Shown: one piece after another, positions 24,538 through 34,572 of the stretch
Layout: every line of letters begins with the position of its first letter
How positions within the stretch are numbered: the stretch's first letter is position 1
Assembly: GCA_003457135.1 (NCBI GenBank)
Contig: DMSQ01000013.1
Span: 119,699-183,698 of the forward strand
Length of the DNA stretch: 64,000 nucleotides
DNA from: Prolixibacteraceae bacterium
GTDB lineage: Bacteria; Bacteroidota; Bacteroidia; Bacteroidales; Prolixibacteraceae
Reading direction: 5' to 3'
Position numbers and translations under genes: made by a program
The notes under the pieces: generated by a model
The model's database searches: none
What the model saw: the letters and a program-made list of their open reading frames with translations, nothing else
What the model was told of the DNA's origin: nothing

Positions 24538-26748
24538 TTATAACCGGTATGTATGCGTGTATTTAAGCAAAAGTGTCCGGTTCAGAAATGTTGGTGATTT
24601 TATTCCTGAATGGATTTTATCAGCATTTCGAAAATCGTTAAAAACCAGGTAGAAATCATTTCCATCTTTTGGATTGTACCTCAACCTGAAATTGGTAATT
24701 AAAATATTGTCTGATTCATTATACTGGACGAAAGTGCTTGCCGATATTTTCGTATTCAGCATATAGGTTAGTTTTAGCCGGGCTATATTATTGGTAAATT
24801 CCTGCGAACGTGCTGAAAAATTGACATGATCAATTTTATAGGTTCCTGAAAGCTGCAAACTTGATGACAAATTAAGCTCTGGGCTCAATTCGAACGAAAC
24901 ACGTTTGCCATCATAGAATTCGCCGGCTTCGTAACCAATAATTGTTGCAAACTTTTTAGTACGTGGAGAGTTCATGAATCCGTGTATTCCCCAAAACGAG
25001 TAATCGCCGGCCGGAACTATAACATTTTCAGCCAGGTTAAAATCCTCCAGCACTCCTTCTTTGCGGAATGCAACTCCGGTAAAGGAGGAATATCCACTTT
25101 TGAGAGTGATCTCAAATTCCGGCGAAACTTCCATATTTTCAATACTTCCATCTTCTATTCTACTCAGCATTTCGAAATCTAAACCAATCCGGTAATTGAA
25201 AATTTTAGAATCTTCCGGAAACCACCCATACTGAAGCGAACTTCTGATTTCATGTAAATTATTCAGGAACATAAACCCTGATGCAGGATTAAAATCTTTT
25301 CCCCAGTATGCATAAAGGGCGTCATAGCCAAATCCTTTTTCTGAGCGCCTTTCCCAGGCAACCCTGAAAAAAGTGGGATCGAGCGATGCCGTGTTGCTTT
25401 CGATGTTTTTATCCTGTGTTTGTGCAATTTTGATATCCAGGTAGTCATCTCGAAAAATCCTGAAGATTCCGTCAATTCCGTAAGCAACATTATAATTTCC
25501 ATCAAATCCAAGCCTGGATGTTGCGATTCCGCCAATGTATGAATTCTCGTTTATTACTTGCTTCCTTAGCCGGACTACTCCAAAATTTTCAGATGGATTT
25601 CCGTTAAATTTTTCTGTATTCATGTCCAGAAAACCAACATCCCATTTGCCCAGCCTTCCCACAAGACGCGCGCCACCCAGTATATTTACCGGTTCACCAT
25701 TTAAGATACCGATCTTCCGGCTGTAAAACAGGTTCTGCGGCCCGCCTAATTCAAAATTAAAGATTCCGGATCGTTCTTGAAAGAAAAGCCTTTTTTCAGG
25801 AAAGAACAGCGAATACCGTGTGAGATTAACCTGTTCATCATCGGCTTCGACCTGTGCAAAATCGGTATTCACAGTAAAATCGAGAGTCAGGTTACTGTTT
25901 AGGTTGTACTTTACATCAAGCCCGCCAGTGAATTTCGGATCATCTGTTTTTACATTTTGGCCGTTGTTTGATTCCCAGTTACGGGTTAAGCCGCCAATTA
26001 CGTATGGAGAAATGTAGAGCGGGTTATATGGTTTAATTCCTTCAAAAATAACTGTTTGTCCCAACGAAGGTTTAATTTTTGCATTCATCCCATATTTGGT
26101 GTCAATAGGCGGGTAAGTGTCTGTTTCGTTGGAATGACTAATATTTCGGGTAATAATTAATCCCATTTTCGTGATGTCGTTTTCACTTTGAAACCGCAGG
26201 CTCGAAAATGGAATCCGCATTTCAACGTACCAGGCTTTATCGTCTTTTGCGGTTTTTACGTCCCAGAATGTATTCCAGGTGTAATTTTTACTTTCATCGT
26301 CTGGTCTTGCATTGACTGCATCATTTGAAATCGTATAGTCAATTTTAAGTCCTGACGGCATGGTGAAAAAAGCCAACGCGTTTTCATTATCGTCGTAAGT
26401 GTCGAGCAGAATTCCAAATGAATCAGAATTATCTGAAATTTCGTCCCTTTTTTTGCTTGTTGAAACCAATGTTGAAATATCGTTGTAGTACAGACTGGCG
26501 CCTATCCAAAGGTATTTATTATCAAAAGTAATGTGAACCTCGCTTTTTTCGGTAGGTTGGCTGTTGTAAACCGGGAAATGCATGGTCAGGGGAAATTCCT
26601 GACTGATTTTCCATATTGGTTCAGACGGAATTCCATCGAAGTTTATTTCTTCAGTTACCGAACCAATTTTAATTTCTTCCTGGGCCATAATCCCGGTACT
26701 GAAAAAAATCCCTGAAACGATAGCAATGAGATAATAAATTTTCTTCAT
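24538..26748 (-). CDS. DUF5916 outer-membrane protein with CBM9-like domain
   Basis: A 736-residue exported protein with a signal peptide (to about residue 22). The N-terminal CBM9-like beta sandwich spans about 30-230 (INFDGIPSEPIWKI, LWIGASLYYND). A long DUF5916 region rich in aromatic beta strands runs to the end and probably forms an outer-membrane barrel (SLFFPEKRLFFQERSGIFNF is a family hallmark). Its role is unknown; it is often near peptidases and TonB systems. It begins 9 nt after the M3 peptidase gene, so it is the last gene of that operon. Confidence 0.85.
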   Translation of the reverse strand: MKKIYYLIAIVSGIFFSTGIMAQEEIKIGSVTEEINFDGIPSEPIWKISQEFPLTMHFPVYNSQPTEKSEVHITFDNKYLWIGASLYYNDISTLVSTSKKRDEISDNSDSFGILLDTYDDNENALAFFTMPSGLKIDYTISNDAVNARPDDESKNYTWNTFWDVKTAKDDKAWYVEMRIPFSSLRFQSENDITKMGLIITRNISHSNETDTYPPIDTKYGMNAKIKPSLGQTVIFEGIKPYNPLYISPYVIGGLTRNWESNNGQNVKTDDPKFTGGLDVKYNLNSNLTLDFTVNTDFAQVEADDEQVNLTRYSLFFPEKRLFFQERSGIFNFELGGPQNLFYSRKIGILNGEPVNILGGARLVGRLGKWDVGFLDMNTEKFNGNPSENFGVVRLRKQVINENSYIGGIATSRLGFDGNYNVAYGIDGIFRIFRDDYLDIKIAQTQDKNIESNTASLDPTFFRVAWERRSEKGFGYDALYAYWGKDFNPASGFMFLNNLHEIRSSLQYGWFPEDSKIFNYRIGLDFEMLSRIEDGSIENMEVSPEFEITLKSGYSSFTGVAFRKEGVLEDFNLAENVIVPAGDYSFWGIHGFMNSPRTKKFATIIGYEAGEFYDGKRVSFELSPELNLSSSLQLSGTYKIDHVNFSARSQEFTNNIARLKLTYMLNTKISASTFVQYNESDNILITNFRLRYNPKDGNDFYLVFNDFRNADKIHSGIKSPTFLNRTLLLKYTHTYRL

Positions 26749-26757
26749 GACTATTTC

Positions 26758-28872
26758 CTACTTCAATCCGCGGTTTTTCAAAAGGGGCTCCAGTGAAGGA
26801 TCCTGTCCACGGAAGTTCCGGTAAATGGTCATTCCTTCATCCGATCCGCTTTTTGCTAAGAGGGTGCGGAATTTGGCCGCAATTTCAGGATTGAAAATAT
26901 TGCCGCTTTGTTTGAAGGCATCAAATGCATCGGCATCTAGCACTGCAGCCCACAAGTAAACGTAATAACCTGCTGAATAATCGAAACCTCCGGAGTAAAT
27001 ATGCGAGAAGTAGGTGCTCCGGTAACGTGGAGAAATTTCAGGAATCAAACCGATATTGTCCATCGCAGCTTTTTCGAAGGCCAGTACATCGCCTGAAAAA
27101 GGTTTGCTGTGCCAATCCATATCGAGTATAGAGGCTGCAATGTATTCGCCGGTGAGGAAACCCTGGTTAAATTGTGCGCTATTTGAAATTTTTTTAATCA
27201 ACGGTTCGGGCATCGCTTCACCTGTTTGGAAATGTTTGGCATACGAGCGCAATACTTCAGGCTCGGTTGCCCAGTTTTCCATCACCTGAGAGGGCAATTC
27301 AACGAAATCGCGCGGAACGCTTCCTGCGGTTCGGCGGTATGGCCCGTCGGTGAACAAAGCATGCAGGGCGTGGCCCGATTCATGGAAGAGTGTTGTTACT
27401 TCTTCAAGACTTAGAAGAGCTGGAACATTTCCAACAGACCGGGTGAAATTACAAACGATCGAAACTACCGGAGTAACTTTTTTACCGTCCTGATACCATG
27501 TATCGCGGAAAGAAGTACACCAGGCGCCACCGTTTTTTCCGGACCTGGGGTGAAAATCCATGTATAAAATACCGATGTGCGAACCATCGGCTTCCTGAAC
27601 TTCGTAGGCTTTTACCTCTACATTGTACACCGGAAGGTCGGTACGTTCAATGAAGCTGATGCCATATAATTTGTTCGAAACATGCATCATTCCTTTCATC
27701 ACATTGTCTAGGCTGAAATAGGGTTTGATTGCCGATTCGTCGAGGTCGTACCGGGCTTTGCGCACTTTTTCGGCGTAGTACCACCAATCCGGCATTTCCA
27801 ATTTGAACTTTCCGCCTTCTTTGTCGCTCAGGGTCTGCATGTCAGCAAGTTCTGTTTTTGCACGTTTCAGTGTTGGTTCCCACAATTTCAGGAGAAAATC
27901 ATACACATTGGCCGGAGTTTTGGCCATATTGATATCTACCACATAAGCTGCGTGAGTATCGAAGCCGAGAAGTTTAGCGCGTTGTTCGCGAAGTTTGGCA
28001 ATTTTTGCGACGATTTCCTTGTTGTCGTTGGCATTGTTGTTATTGCCCCGCATGAGCCAACCATCGTAAAGTTTCTTGCGTAACTCGCGGTTTTCAGCAT
28101 ATTGAAGGAAAGGAATCCAGCTTGGTTTTTGAAGGGTAAAAACCCATTTTCCTTCCTGACCGGCATTTTTGGCAGCTTCAGCAGCCGCCGAAATTACGTC
28201 GGCAGGAAGTCCTTTCAGATCAGATTCCTTATCAACCACTAACAGGAAATTCTTATTGGTTTCGGCCAGTATATTCTCACCGAATTTCAGGGTCAGCATG
28301 GATAGCTCGTCGTTCAATTTGCGCAATTCGGCCTGTTTATCCTCCGGAAGATTGGCCCCGCTGCGAACAAAATCCTGATAGTATTTATCTGTGGCACGAA
28401 GTTGTTCGGGATCCAGGTTCATTTCGTTTCTCTTTTCATAAACAGCTTTGATTCGTGAAAAAAGATCCTTGTTGAGCATGATATTATCGCGGTGGGTCGA
28501 AATTTTTGGCGTGATCTCACGGGCCAATGCCTGCATCTCATCGTTGGTGTTGGCCGAGTTCAGGTTGTCGAAAGTCAAACTTACCCGGTTTAGCAGCAAA
28601 CCAGATTGATCGAAAGCCAGAATGGTATTTTCAAAATTTGGTTCCTCATTATTGTCGGTTATTGCTTTAATTTCAGCAAGCTGATCGGCAATTCCGGCAT
28701 CAATGGCTGGCTTAAAATGTTCCAGCTTAATTTCGTTGAATGGCGGAACCTGAAACGGTGTTGAGTACGCTTTAAAGAATGGATTGTTCATGTCTTTCTG
28801 AGGTGTTTTTTTCTGATTGCATGAACTCAAAATAAGCGCGACTGCAACCAGTGTAATTCCAATTTTTTGCAT
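26758..28872 (-). CDS. M3 family oligopeptidase, lipoprotein (Dcp-like)
   Basis: A zinc metallopeptidase of 704 residues that removes dipeptides or cuts short peptides. The signal peptide ends in a lipobox (LILSSC), so it is a membrane-anchored periplasmic lipoprotein. The active site HESGHALHALF and the downstream glutamate in ENWATEPEVL are present. It is a close tandem paralogue of the gene at 29008-31113, with near-identical start words after the leader (NPFF-x-Y-x-TPFQVPPFNEIKLEHFKPA). It is followed closely by the DUF5916 gene. Confidence 0.93.
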   Translation of the reverse strand: MQKIGITLVAVALILSSCNQKKTPQKDMNNPFFKAYSTPFQVPPFNEIKLEHFKPAIDAGIADQLAEIKAITDNNEEPNFENTILAFDQSGLLLNRVSLTFDNLNSANTNDEMQALAREITPKISTHRDNIMLNKDLFSRIKAVYEKRNEMNLDPEQLRATDKYYQDFVRSGANLPEDKQAELRKLNDELSMLTLKFGENILAETNKNFLLVVDKESDLKGLPADVISAAAEAAKNAGQEGKWVFTLQKPSWIPFLQYAENRELRKKLYDGWLMRGNNNNANDNKEIVAKIAKLREQRAKLLGFDTHAAYVVDINMAKTPANVYDFLLKLWEPTLKRAKTELADMQTLSDKEGGKFKLEMPDWWYYAEKVRKARYDLDESAIKPYFSLDNVMKGMMHVSNKLYGISFIERTDLPVYNVEVKAYEVQEADGSHIGILYMDFHPRSGKNGGAWCTSFRDTWYQDGKKVTPVVSIVCNFTRSVGNVPALLSLEEVTTLFHESGHALHALFTDGPYRRTAGSVPRDFVELPSQVMENWATEPEVLRSYAKHFQTGEAMPEPLIKKISNSAQFNQGFLTGEYIAASILDMDWHSKPFSGDVLAFEKAAMDNIGLIPEISPRYRSTYFSHIYSGGFDYSAGYYVYLWAAVLDADAFDAFKQSGNIFNPEIAAKFRTLLAKSGSDEGMTIYRNFRGQDPSLEPLLKNRGLK

Positions 28873-28913
28873 GTTATAAGGTTTAAAAGTTGTTTTTGTT
28901 TAGCGTTTATATA

Positions 28914-29001
28914 TGACTCACCCCGTCGCATCTTTGATGCTCTTCCCCTCTCTTTTTAAAAGAGAGGGGGGAAGCCCGAGTCATCGGGCTTGGGGTGAGT
29001 A
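28914..29001. repeat. TGACTCACCCC long palindromic repeat, copy 1
   Basis: TGACTCACCCC at the left pairs with GGGGTGAGT at the right; inside, CCCCTCTCTTT pairs with AAAGAGAGGGG and AGCCCGA with TCGGGCT. A second copy with the same architecture lies at 45619-45709. It sits between the two M3 peptidase genes. Confidence 0.85.
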
Positions 29002-29007
29002 AAGAAT

Positions 29008-31113
29008 TTAATTCAACCCTCTTCGCTTCAGAAGCGGATCGATCGAAGGTTCCTGTCCCCGGAAGTTTTTGTAAATGGTCATTCCTTCATCAGCGCCCGA
29101 CTTGGTTAATAAAGTCCTGAATTTAGCAGCCAGTTCAGGATTAAACAAATTGCCGCTTTGTTTGAAAGCATCAAAGGCATCGGCATCGAGCACGGCAGCC
29201 CAGATATAAACGTAATATCCGGCTGAATAACCTCCGGAGAAAATATGTGAAAAATAGGTGCTCCGGTAGCGCGGGGCTATTTCGTTGATCAGTCCGATTT
29301 TATCCATTGAAGCTTTTTCGAAGGTTGGCACATCGTTTTTAAAATCCTGCGTGTGATAATCCATATCGAGCAACGAAGCAGCCAGATATTCAACGGTTTC
29401 GAAACCCTGGTTGAACTGGGCGCTTTTACTTAGTTTCGAAATCAGCTCTTCAGGAATAATTTTGCCGGTCAGATAATGTTTAGCGTACACCCGGAGAACT
29501 TCAGGTTCTGAAGCCCAGTTTTCCATGATTTGTGAAGGAAGTTCAACAAAGTCGCGCGGAACATCCCGGGCAGTACGGCGATAGGGCCCATCAGTAAATA
29601 AATTGTGGAAAGCATGTCCGGCTTCATGGAACAAGGTGGTTACTTCTTCGAAGCTTAACAATGCCGGAACATCACCGGCAGTGCGTGTAAAATTGCAAAC
29701 GATTGAAACAACGGGGGTAATTTTTTGCCCATCTTTATATGATTGTGGGCGGTAAGAATTACACCAGGCCCCGTTGCTTTTGCCAGCCCTTGGGTGAAAG
29801 TCCATATAGAAAACTCCGATGTGCCTTCCATCAGCTTCCTGAACTTCATAGGCAATTGCTTCCTCGTTGTAAACAGGAATATCACTGCGTTTAATAAACT
29901 TTACACCGTAAAGTTTATTGGCTACATAAAACATTCCATCAATTACATTTTCGAGTTTGAAATAGGGTTTCAATTGTGCTCCGTCAAGATCGTATTTTTC
30001 TTTTCTAACTTTTTCAGCATAGTACCACCAGTCCCATGATTCAAGTTTAAATTTTCCGCCTTCCTTTTCATTCATAGCCTGCATGTCTATAAGTTCTTTT
30101 TTTGCCCGTTCGAGTGCAGGAACCCAAAGTTTCATCAGGAATTCTTTCACATTTTCGGGAGTTTTGGCCATATTCTCGTCAACCACATAAGCTGCAAAAT
30201 TTGGAAAGCCCAGAAGGTTTGCGCGCTCGTCGCGTAGTTTTACAATTTTTTCAATATTCAGTTTATTGTCGAAAGCATTGTCGTTATTTCCGCGGTTGAG
30301 GTAGCCTTTATAAAGTTTTTCGCGCAGGCTGCGGTTTTCGGCGTACTGAAGAAAAGGAAGCATGCTTGGTTTCTGAAGGGTGAAAATCCACTTTCCTTCC
30401 TGACCGGCTTTTTTGGCCAGCTCGGCAGCGGCGGTAATCACATCGTCGGGTAACCCTTTCAGGTCTTCTTTTTGCTCAACTACCATTTTGAAATTCTTGT
30501 TGGTTTCGGCCAGCGTATTTTCGCCGAATTTAAGGCTCAGCATCGAAAGCTGCTCGTTCAGTTTGCGCAATTCGGCTTGTTTTTCCTGAGGAAGGTTGGC
30601 CCCGTTGCGTTCAAAATCTTTATAGACTTTTTCAACCAGCCGTATTTGATCCGAATTCAGGTTCAGTGAATTTCGCTTTTCAAAAACAGCTTTTACCCGT
30701 TTGAAAAGATCCATATTGAGCATGATGTTATCGCGATGGGCCGACATCATCGGGGTAATTTCACGTGCCAGGGCCTGCATCTGGTCATTGGTGTTAGCCG
30801 AATTCAGATTTGAAAAGATGCGTGCTTTGTTCAGTAATTCACCTGAAATATCAAAAGCCAGAATGGTATTATCGAAATTTGGCGCTTCTTTATTATCTGT
30901 TATGGCTTTAATTTCAGCAAGTTGATCAACGATACCTGCTTCCATGGCAGGTTTGAAATGTTCCAGCTTAATTTCGTTAAAAGGCGGAACCTGAAACGGG
31001 GTTTTGTACTCACTGAAGAATGGATTGCTCATGTCTTTATTTTGAGCATTGCTTGTGTTTATTGAACTTGCGATCAATATTAAGGCAACGAACGATATTC
31101 CAATTTTTTTCAT
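29008..31113 (-). CDS. M3 family oligopeptidase, secreted (Dcp-like)
   Basis: A 701-residue paralogue of the gene just downstream, with the same full-length M3 fold. The zinc site HEAGHAFHNLF and the ENWASEPEVL glutamate are intact. The leader (MKKIGISFVALILIASSINTS) lacks a lipobox cysteine, so this copy should be soluble in the periplasm while its twin is a lipoprotein. It is the first gene of a three-gene unit: M3, M3, DUF5916. Confidence 0.93.
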   Translation of the reverse strand: MKKIGISFVALILIASSINTSNAQNKDMSNPFFSEYKTPFQVPPFNEIKLEHFKPAMEAGIVDQLAEIKAITDNKEAPNFDNTILAFDISGELLNKARIFSNLNSANTNDQMQALAREITPMMSAHRDNIMLNMDLFKRVKAVFEKRNSLNLNSDQIRLVEKVYKDFERNGANLPQEKQAELRKLNEQLSMLSLKFGENTLAETNKNFKMVVEQKEDLKGLPDDVITAAAELAKKAGQEGKWIFTLQKPSMLPFLQYAENRSLREKLYKGYLNRGNNDNAFDNKLNIEKIVKLRDERANLLGFPNFAAYVVDENMAKTPENVKEFLMKLWVPALERAKKELIDMQAMNEKEGGKFKLESWDWWYYAEKVRKEKYDLDGAQLKPYFKLENVIDGMFYVANKLYGVKFIKRSDIPVYNEEAIAYEVQEADGRHIGVFYMDFHPRAGKSNGAWCNSYRPQSYKDGQKITPVVSIVCNFTRTAGDVPALLSFEEVTTLFHEAGHAFHNLFTDGPYRRTARDVPRDFVELPSQIMENWASEPEVLRVYAKHYLTGKIIPEELISKLSKSAQFNQGFETVEYLAASLLDMDYHTQDFKNDVPTFEKASMDKIGLINEIAPRYRSTYFSHIFSGGYSAGYYVYIWAAVLDADAFDAFKQSGNLFNPELAAKFRTLLTKSGADEGMTIYKNFRGQEPSIDPLLKRRGLN

Positions 31114-31226
31114 TTAGATAGGTTTTGATTGTTATTTGGCGGGAAATATAGAGATTATGGTTTATTTCTAACGTGATAAATGTTGTTAATTTCTACGGAT
31201 GATGATTTTTTCAGGAAAAGAGAAAA

Positions 31227-31290
31227 GTGCAGCGCACCAAAATATTTGTAGCAATTGATATCAAAAGGGATCAGTAAGGGGCAGCGCCCC
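31227..31290. repeat. REP-like palindromes, left pair
   Basis: Two hairpin words, GTGCAGCGCAC (31227-31237) and GGGGCAGCGCCCC (31278-31290), separated by AAAATATTTGTAGCAATTGA and a short spacer. They lie just downstream of the transposase gene and match the pair at 31930-31994 in order and spacing. Confidence 0.88.
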
Positions 31291-31297
31291 GAAATAT

Positions 31298-31777
31298 CTA
31301 TTCCCAATTTTGCACACCATCAAAGAAATCAAACACATATTCCTCTTTGAATTGAATCTCATTCTTTTTTAGAATCTCCATGTATTCTTCCCTAAATGAT
31401 TTCTTCTTGTGATGGGCTTCTTGATTCAGGATGTATTTGACCACAGCATCAATCTGTGAATGAGAATACGTAAATGAGCCATATCCTTTCTGCCATTCAA
31501 AACGAAATTTTGAATGATTTTCCTTCTTTATCCAATCATTACTTGATGTTTTTATTTCTTCAACCAGGTTGGGAATTAGTTGATTGACATTATATCCTAT
31601 GAAAATGTGAATATGATCTGGCATCGAATTGATCGCCAATAGTTTGTGTTTGTGGTTCTGAATGATCCCGGTTATATACATTTCCAATTCATTCTTCCAC
31701 GACTTTTTTATCAATGCATTGCGGTTTTTGACTGCAAAAACCAGATGAAAATAGCATTGGGTATAGGTGTTTGCCAT
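31298..31777 (-). CDS. REP-associated tyrosine transposase (Y1, IS200-like)
   Basis: A 159-residue single-strand DNA transposase of the HUH Y1 family. The metal-binding pair is in PDHIHIF and the catalytic tyrosine region is SFTYSHSQIDAVVKYI. IS200/IS605 TnpA is the close alternative. However, it is flanked on both sides by imperfect REP palindromes in opposite order, and no TnpB is present, which is the layout of a RAYT. The start at 31777 is chosen because the ATG at 31804 lies inside a REP hairpin. Confidence 0.88.
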   Translation of the reverse strand: MANTYTQCYFHLVFAVKNRNALIKKSWKNELEMYITGIIQNHKHKLLAINSMPDHIHIFIGYNVNQLIPNLVEEIKTSSNDWIKKENHSKFRFEWQKGYGSFTYSHSQIDAVVKYILNQEAHHKKKSFREEYMEILKKNEIQFKEEYVFDFFDGVQNWE

Positions 31778-31792
31778 AGTATTTAATATTTC

Positions 31793-31994
31793 GGTGCGCT
31801 GCACCTAAGTTCGGTTATTTCGAGATTATCTACAAATATTTTCGGTGCTCTGCACCGTTTTGGCTTCTGACAACTGTGTCTGGATTCGAAAATGAAAGAT
31901 CTATTTTACGAATTCCTTTGTCCTGTTCAGGTGCAGCGCGCCAAAATATTTGTAGCAATACATATTGAACGGGATATGTAAGGTGCGGCGCACC
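31793..31994. repeat. REP-like palindromes, right cluster (four hairpins)
   Basis: GGTGCGCTGCACC (31793-31805) and CGGTGCTCTGCACCG (31843-31857), the latter after TCTACAAATATTTT. Then, in the opposite sense, GGTGCAGCGCGCC (31930-31942) followed by AAAATATTTGTAGCAATA, and GGTGCGGCGCACC (31982-31994). The first two are inverted relative to the other two. They fill the gap between the transposase and the pheT promoter. Confidence 0.88.
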
Positions 31995-32072
31995 GGAATA
32001 ATGTCAATGGACACAATTCAATTTGTATGTATTTTACAACTCCTTTTTCTTCCCTCACCCTGAAATTTTATT

Positions 32073-32080
32073 TACTTTTG
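32073..32080 (+). promoter_or_regulatory. Candidate pheT promoter, TACTTTTG
   Basis: TACTTTTG fits TAnnTTTG, 36 nt before the pheT ATG, in a T-rich segment just after the REP cluster. Confidence 0.55.
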
Positions 32081-32116
32081 GCGATCGTTGAATTTCAGTC
32101 CTAAAAGCATTTTATT

Positions 32117-34567
32117 ATGAATATATCTTACCGCTGGTTAAAAGAATACATTAATCTTGATTATACTCCAGAAGAAGTTGCTACTTTTCTTACTCAAATA
32201 GGGTTGGAAGTTGGAAGCATGGAAGAAGCGGAAACCATAAAAGGTGGTTTACGCGGATTGGTTGTTGGCGAAGTTCTGACTTGTGAACAACTCCCTGATT
32301 CTGATCATCTAAGCAAAACAACCTTAAATATTGGCACAGGAGAGGTTTTACCTGTTATTTGTGGCGCGAACAATGTCGCTGCCGGACAAAAAGTGATTGT
32401 GGCAACTGTTGGAACCACTTTGTATGATGGTGATAACGAGTTTAAAATAAAGAAATCAAAAATAAGAGGCGAAGTTTCTGAAGGGATGATTTGTGCCGAA
32501 GACGAAATCGGCTTAGGTAGCAGTCATGAAGGGATTATGGTGCTCGATCCTTCGGCTGTTCCCGGAACCCCGGCCAGCAAATATTTTAAAATCGAATCCG
32601 ATTTTGTGCTGGAAGTTGATTTAACGCCCAACCGCATTGACAGCGCATCGCACATCGGTGTTGCCCGCGATTTGGCAGCCTACCTCCAGCAAAAACATCC
32701 GATCAGCTATCACCGGCCTTCGGTTGAGAGTTTTAAAGTTGACAATCATTTGCTCGAAATTCCTGTTGAAGTTCAGAATTTGGCGGCTTGCCCAAGATAT
32801 TCTGGAGTTACTATTTCGAATTTAGTGGTTAAAGAATCTCCGGAATGGCTGAAAAACAAACTGAAACTCGTAGGACTGAAGCCTATCAATAATATTGTTG
32901 ATGTAACCAACTTTGTACTTTATGAAACCGGCCAGCCGCTACATGCTTTTGATGCCGCCGAAATTGAAGGGGACAAAATCATAGTACGGTCACTCGATTC
33001 AGGAGCAAAATTCGTTACTCTCGAGGGAACCGAACGCGAAATGCACCCCGATGACCTAATGATCTGTAACGCCTCTTCAGGAATGTGCATTGCCGGTGTT
33101 TTTGGTGGATTACATTCAGGAGTAAAAGATACGACTACCAGTATTTTCCTCGAAAGCGCCTGGTTCGATTCTGTTTATATTCGTAAAACTGCCCGTCGCC
33201 ACACTTTGAATACCGATGCATCGTTTCGTTTTGAGCGCGGAACCGACCCGAATGGAACTATTTATGCACTGAAACGCGCTGCCCTCCTGATTAAAGAAGT
33301 TGCCGGAGGCGAAATTTCTTCGGAAATAGTTGACGTTTATCCGAATCCGGTTGCCGACTTTAAAGTTGATATAACTTATGCAAGTATCAAGCGATTGATT
33401 GGCGTTGATCTGGGTAAAGAGCGGATCAAACAAATATTGGATGCCCTTGAAATCCGAATCGAAACCGAAACCGACACCGCACTGTCGTTACTGGTTCCGC
33501 CATATCGGGTTGATGTGAAACGCGATGTGGATGTGATTGAAGAAATTCTTCGGATTTACGGGTACAACAACATCGAATTGCCCACCCAAATCAATTCATC
33601 ACTGCAATATTCGGTGAAACCTAATCCAACCAAACTCCGCAATCTGATAGCTGAAATGCTTACAGCACAAGGTTTCAACGAGATTTGGTCAAATTCGTTA
33701 AACAAATTATCCTACTACGAAAATAATCAGGTACATTCGATTGACAGCACTGTAAAACTTTTTAATCCGTTGAGTAATGATCTGGGCAGTATGCGCCAAA
33801 CCCTATTGTATGGGGGCTTGGAATCAATTGCCTACAATACGAACCGTAAAAATCCTGATTTGCGTTTGTACGAATTCGGAAACTGCTATTTTTTCAATGG
33901 CAGCAGTATGAAGGAGAAACCGCTCAGGAATTACCGCGAAGAAGAACATTTAGCATTATTTGTTACCGGAGATAAAGAAGTAGCCAACTGGTCAAATCCA
34001 GCCAATAAAACTTCGTTCTTCCTCCTGAAATCGTATTCCGAAAATATTCTGAAACGAATGGGTTTTTCAGTTTTAAACCTGAAATCAGAAGGTTATTCAA
34101 ACGAGTTGATTACTGATGGATTGCATTATTTCATTAATGGCAAAAAACTGGTTGAATTTGGAATCGTTTCAGGAAAGACACTGAAAGGTTTCAGCATTGA
34201 AAACCCTGTTTATTTTGCTGATTTTCACATGGATACCATGTTTCTGGAATTGAAAAACAATAAAATCGTTTTTGCCGAACTTCCGAAATATCCTGAAGTA
34301 CGCCGCGATTTGGCGTTGCTGATAGATAAAACCGTTCAGTATAATCAACTTCGGGATTTGGCTTTCCGCTCTGAACGTAAGCTGCTTCAGTCGGTTGATT
34401 TATTCGATGTTTACGAAGGCAAAGGTATTCCGGAAGGCAAAAAATCGTATGCAATCAGCTTCATCCTTCGCGACGATGAAAAGACGCTGAACGACAAGCA
34501 GATTGAAAAAATCATGCAGAAACTGGTCAGTACTTACGAACGCGAACTGGGAGCACAGTTGAGGTAG
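32117..34567 (+). CDS. pheT: Phenylalanine-tRNA ligase beta subunit
   Basis: The large subunit of the alpha2beta2 synthetase, 816 residues. An N-terminal EMAP-type tRNA-binding domain spans about 40-150 (VVGEVLTCEQLPDSDHL, PVICGANNVAAGQK). Then come the B3/B4 editing domain (SPEWLKNKLKLVGLKPINNIVD), the B5 domain, a catalytic-like core, and a C-terminal ferredoxin-like anticodon-binding domain (FAELPKYPEVRRDLALLID). The alpha subunit gene is not adjacent, as is usual in Bacteroidota. Confidence 0.97.
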   Translation: MNISYRWLKEYINLDYTPEEVATFLTQIGLEVGSMEEAETIKGGLRGLVVGEVLTCEQLPDSDHLSKTTLNIGTGEVLPVICGANNVAAGQKVIVATVGTTLYDGDNEFKIKKSKIRGEVSEGMICAEDEIGLGSSHEGIMVLDPSAVPGTPASKYFKIESDFVLEVDLTPNRIDSASHIGVARDLAAYLQQKHPISYHRPSVESFKVDNHLLEIPVEVQNLAACPRYSGVTISNLVVKESPEWLKNKLKLVGLKPINNIVDVTNFVLYETGQPLHAFDAAEIEGDKIIVRSLDSGAKFVTLEGTEREMHPDDLMICNASSGMCIAGVFGGLHSGVKDTTTSIFLESAWFDSVYIRKTARRHTLNTDASFRFERGTDPNGTIYALKRAALLIKEVAGGEISSEIVDVYPNPVADFKVDITYASIKRLIGVDLGKERIKQILDALEIRIETETDTALSLLVPPYRVDVKRDVDVIEEILRIYGYNNIELPTQINSSLQYSVKPNPTKLRNLIAEMLTAQGFNEIWSNSLNKLSYYENNQVHSIDSTVKLFNPLSNDLGSMRQTLLYGGLESIAYNTNRKNPDLRLYEFGNCYFFNGSSMKEKPLRNYREEEHLALFVTGDKEVANWSNPANKTSFFLLKSYSENILKRMGFSVLNLKSEGYSNELITDGLHYFINGKKLVEFGIVSGKTLKGFSIENPVYFADFHMDTMFLELKNNKIVFAELPKYPEVRRDLALLIDKTVQYNQLRDLAFRSERKLLQSVDLFDVYEGKGIPEGKKSYAISFILRDDEKTLNDKQIEKIMQKLVSTYERELGAQLR

Positions 34568-34572
34568 AGATA

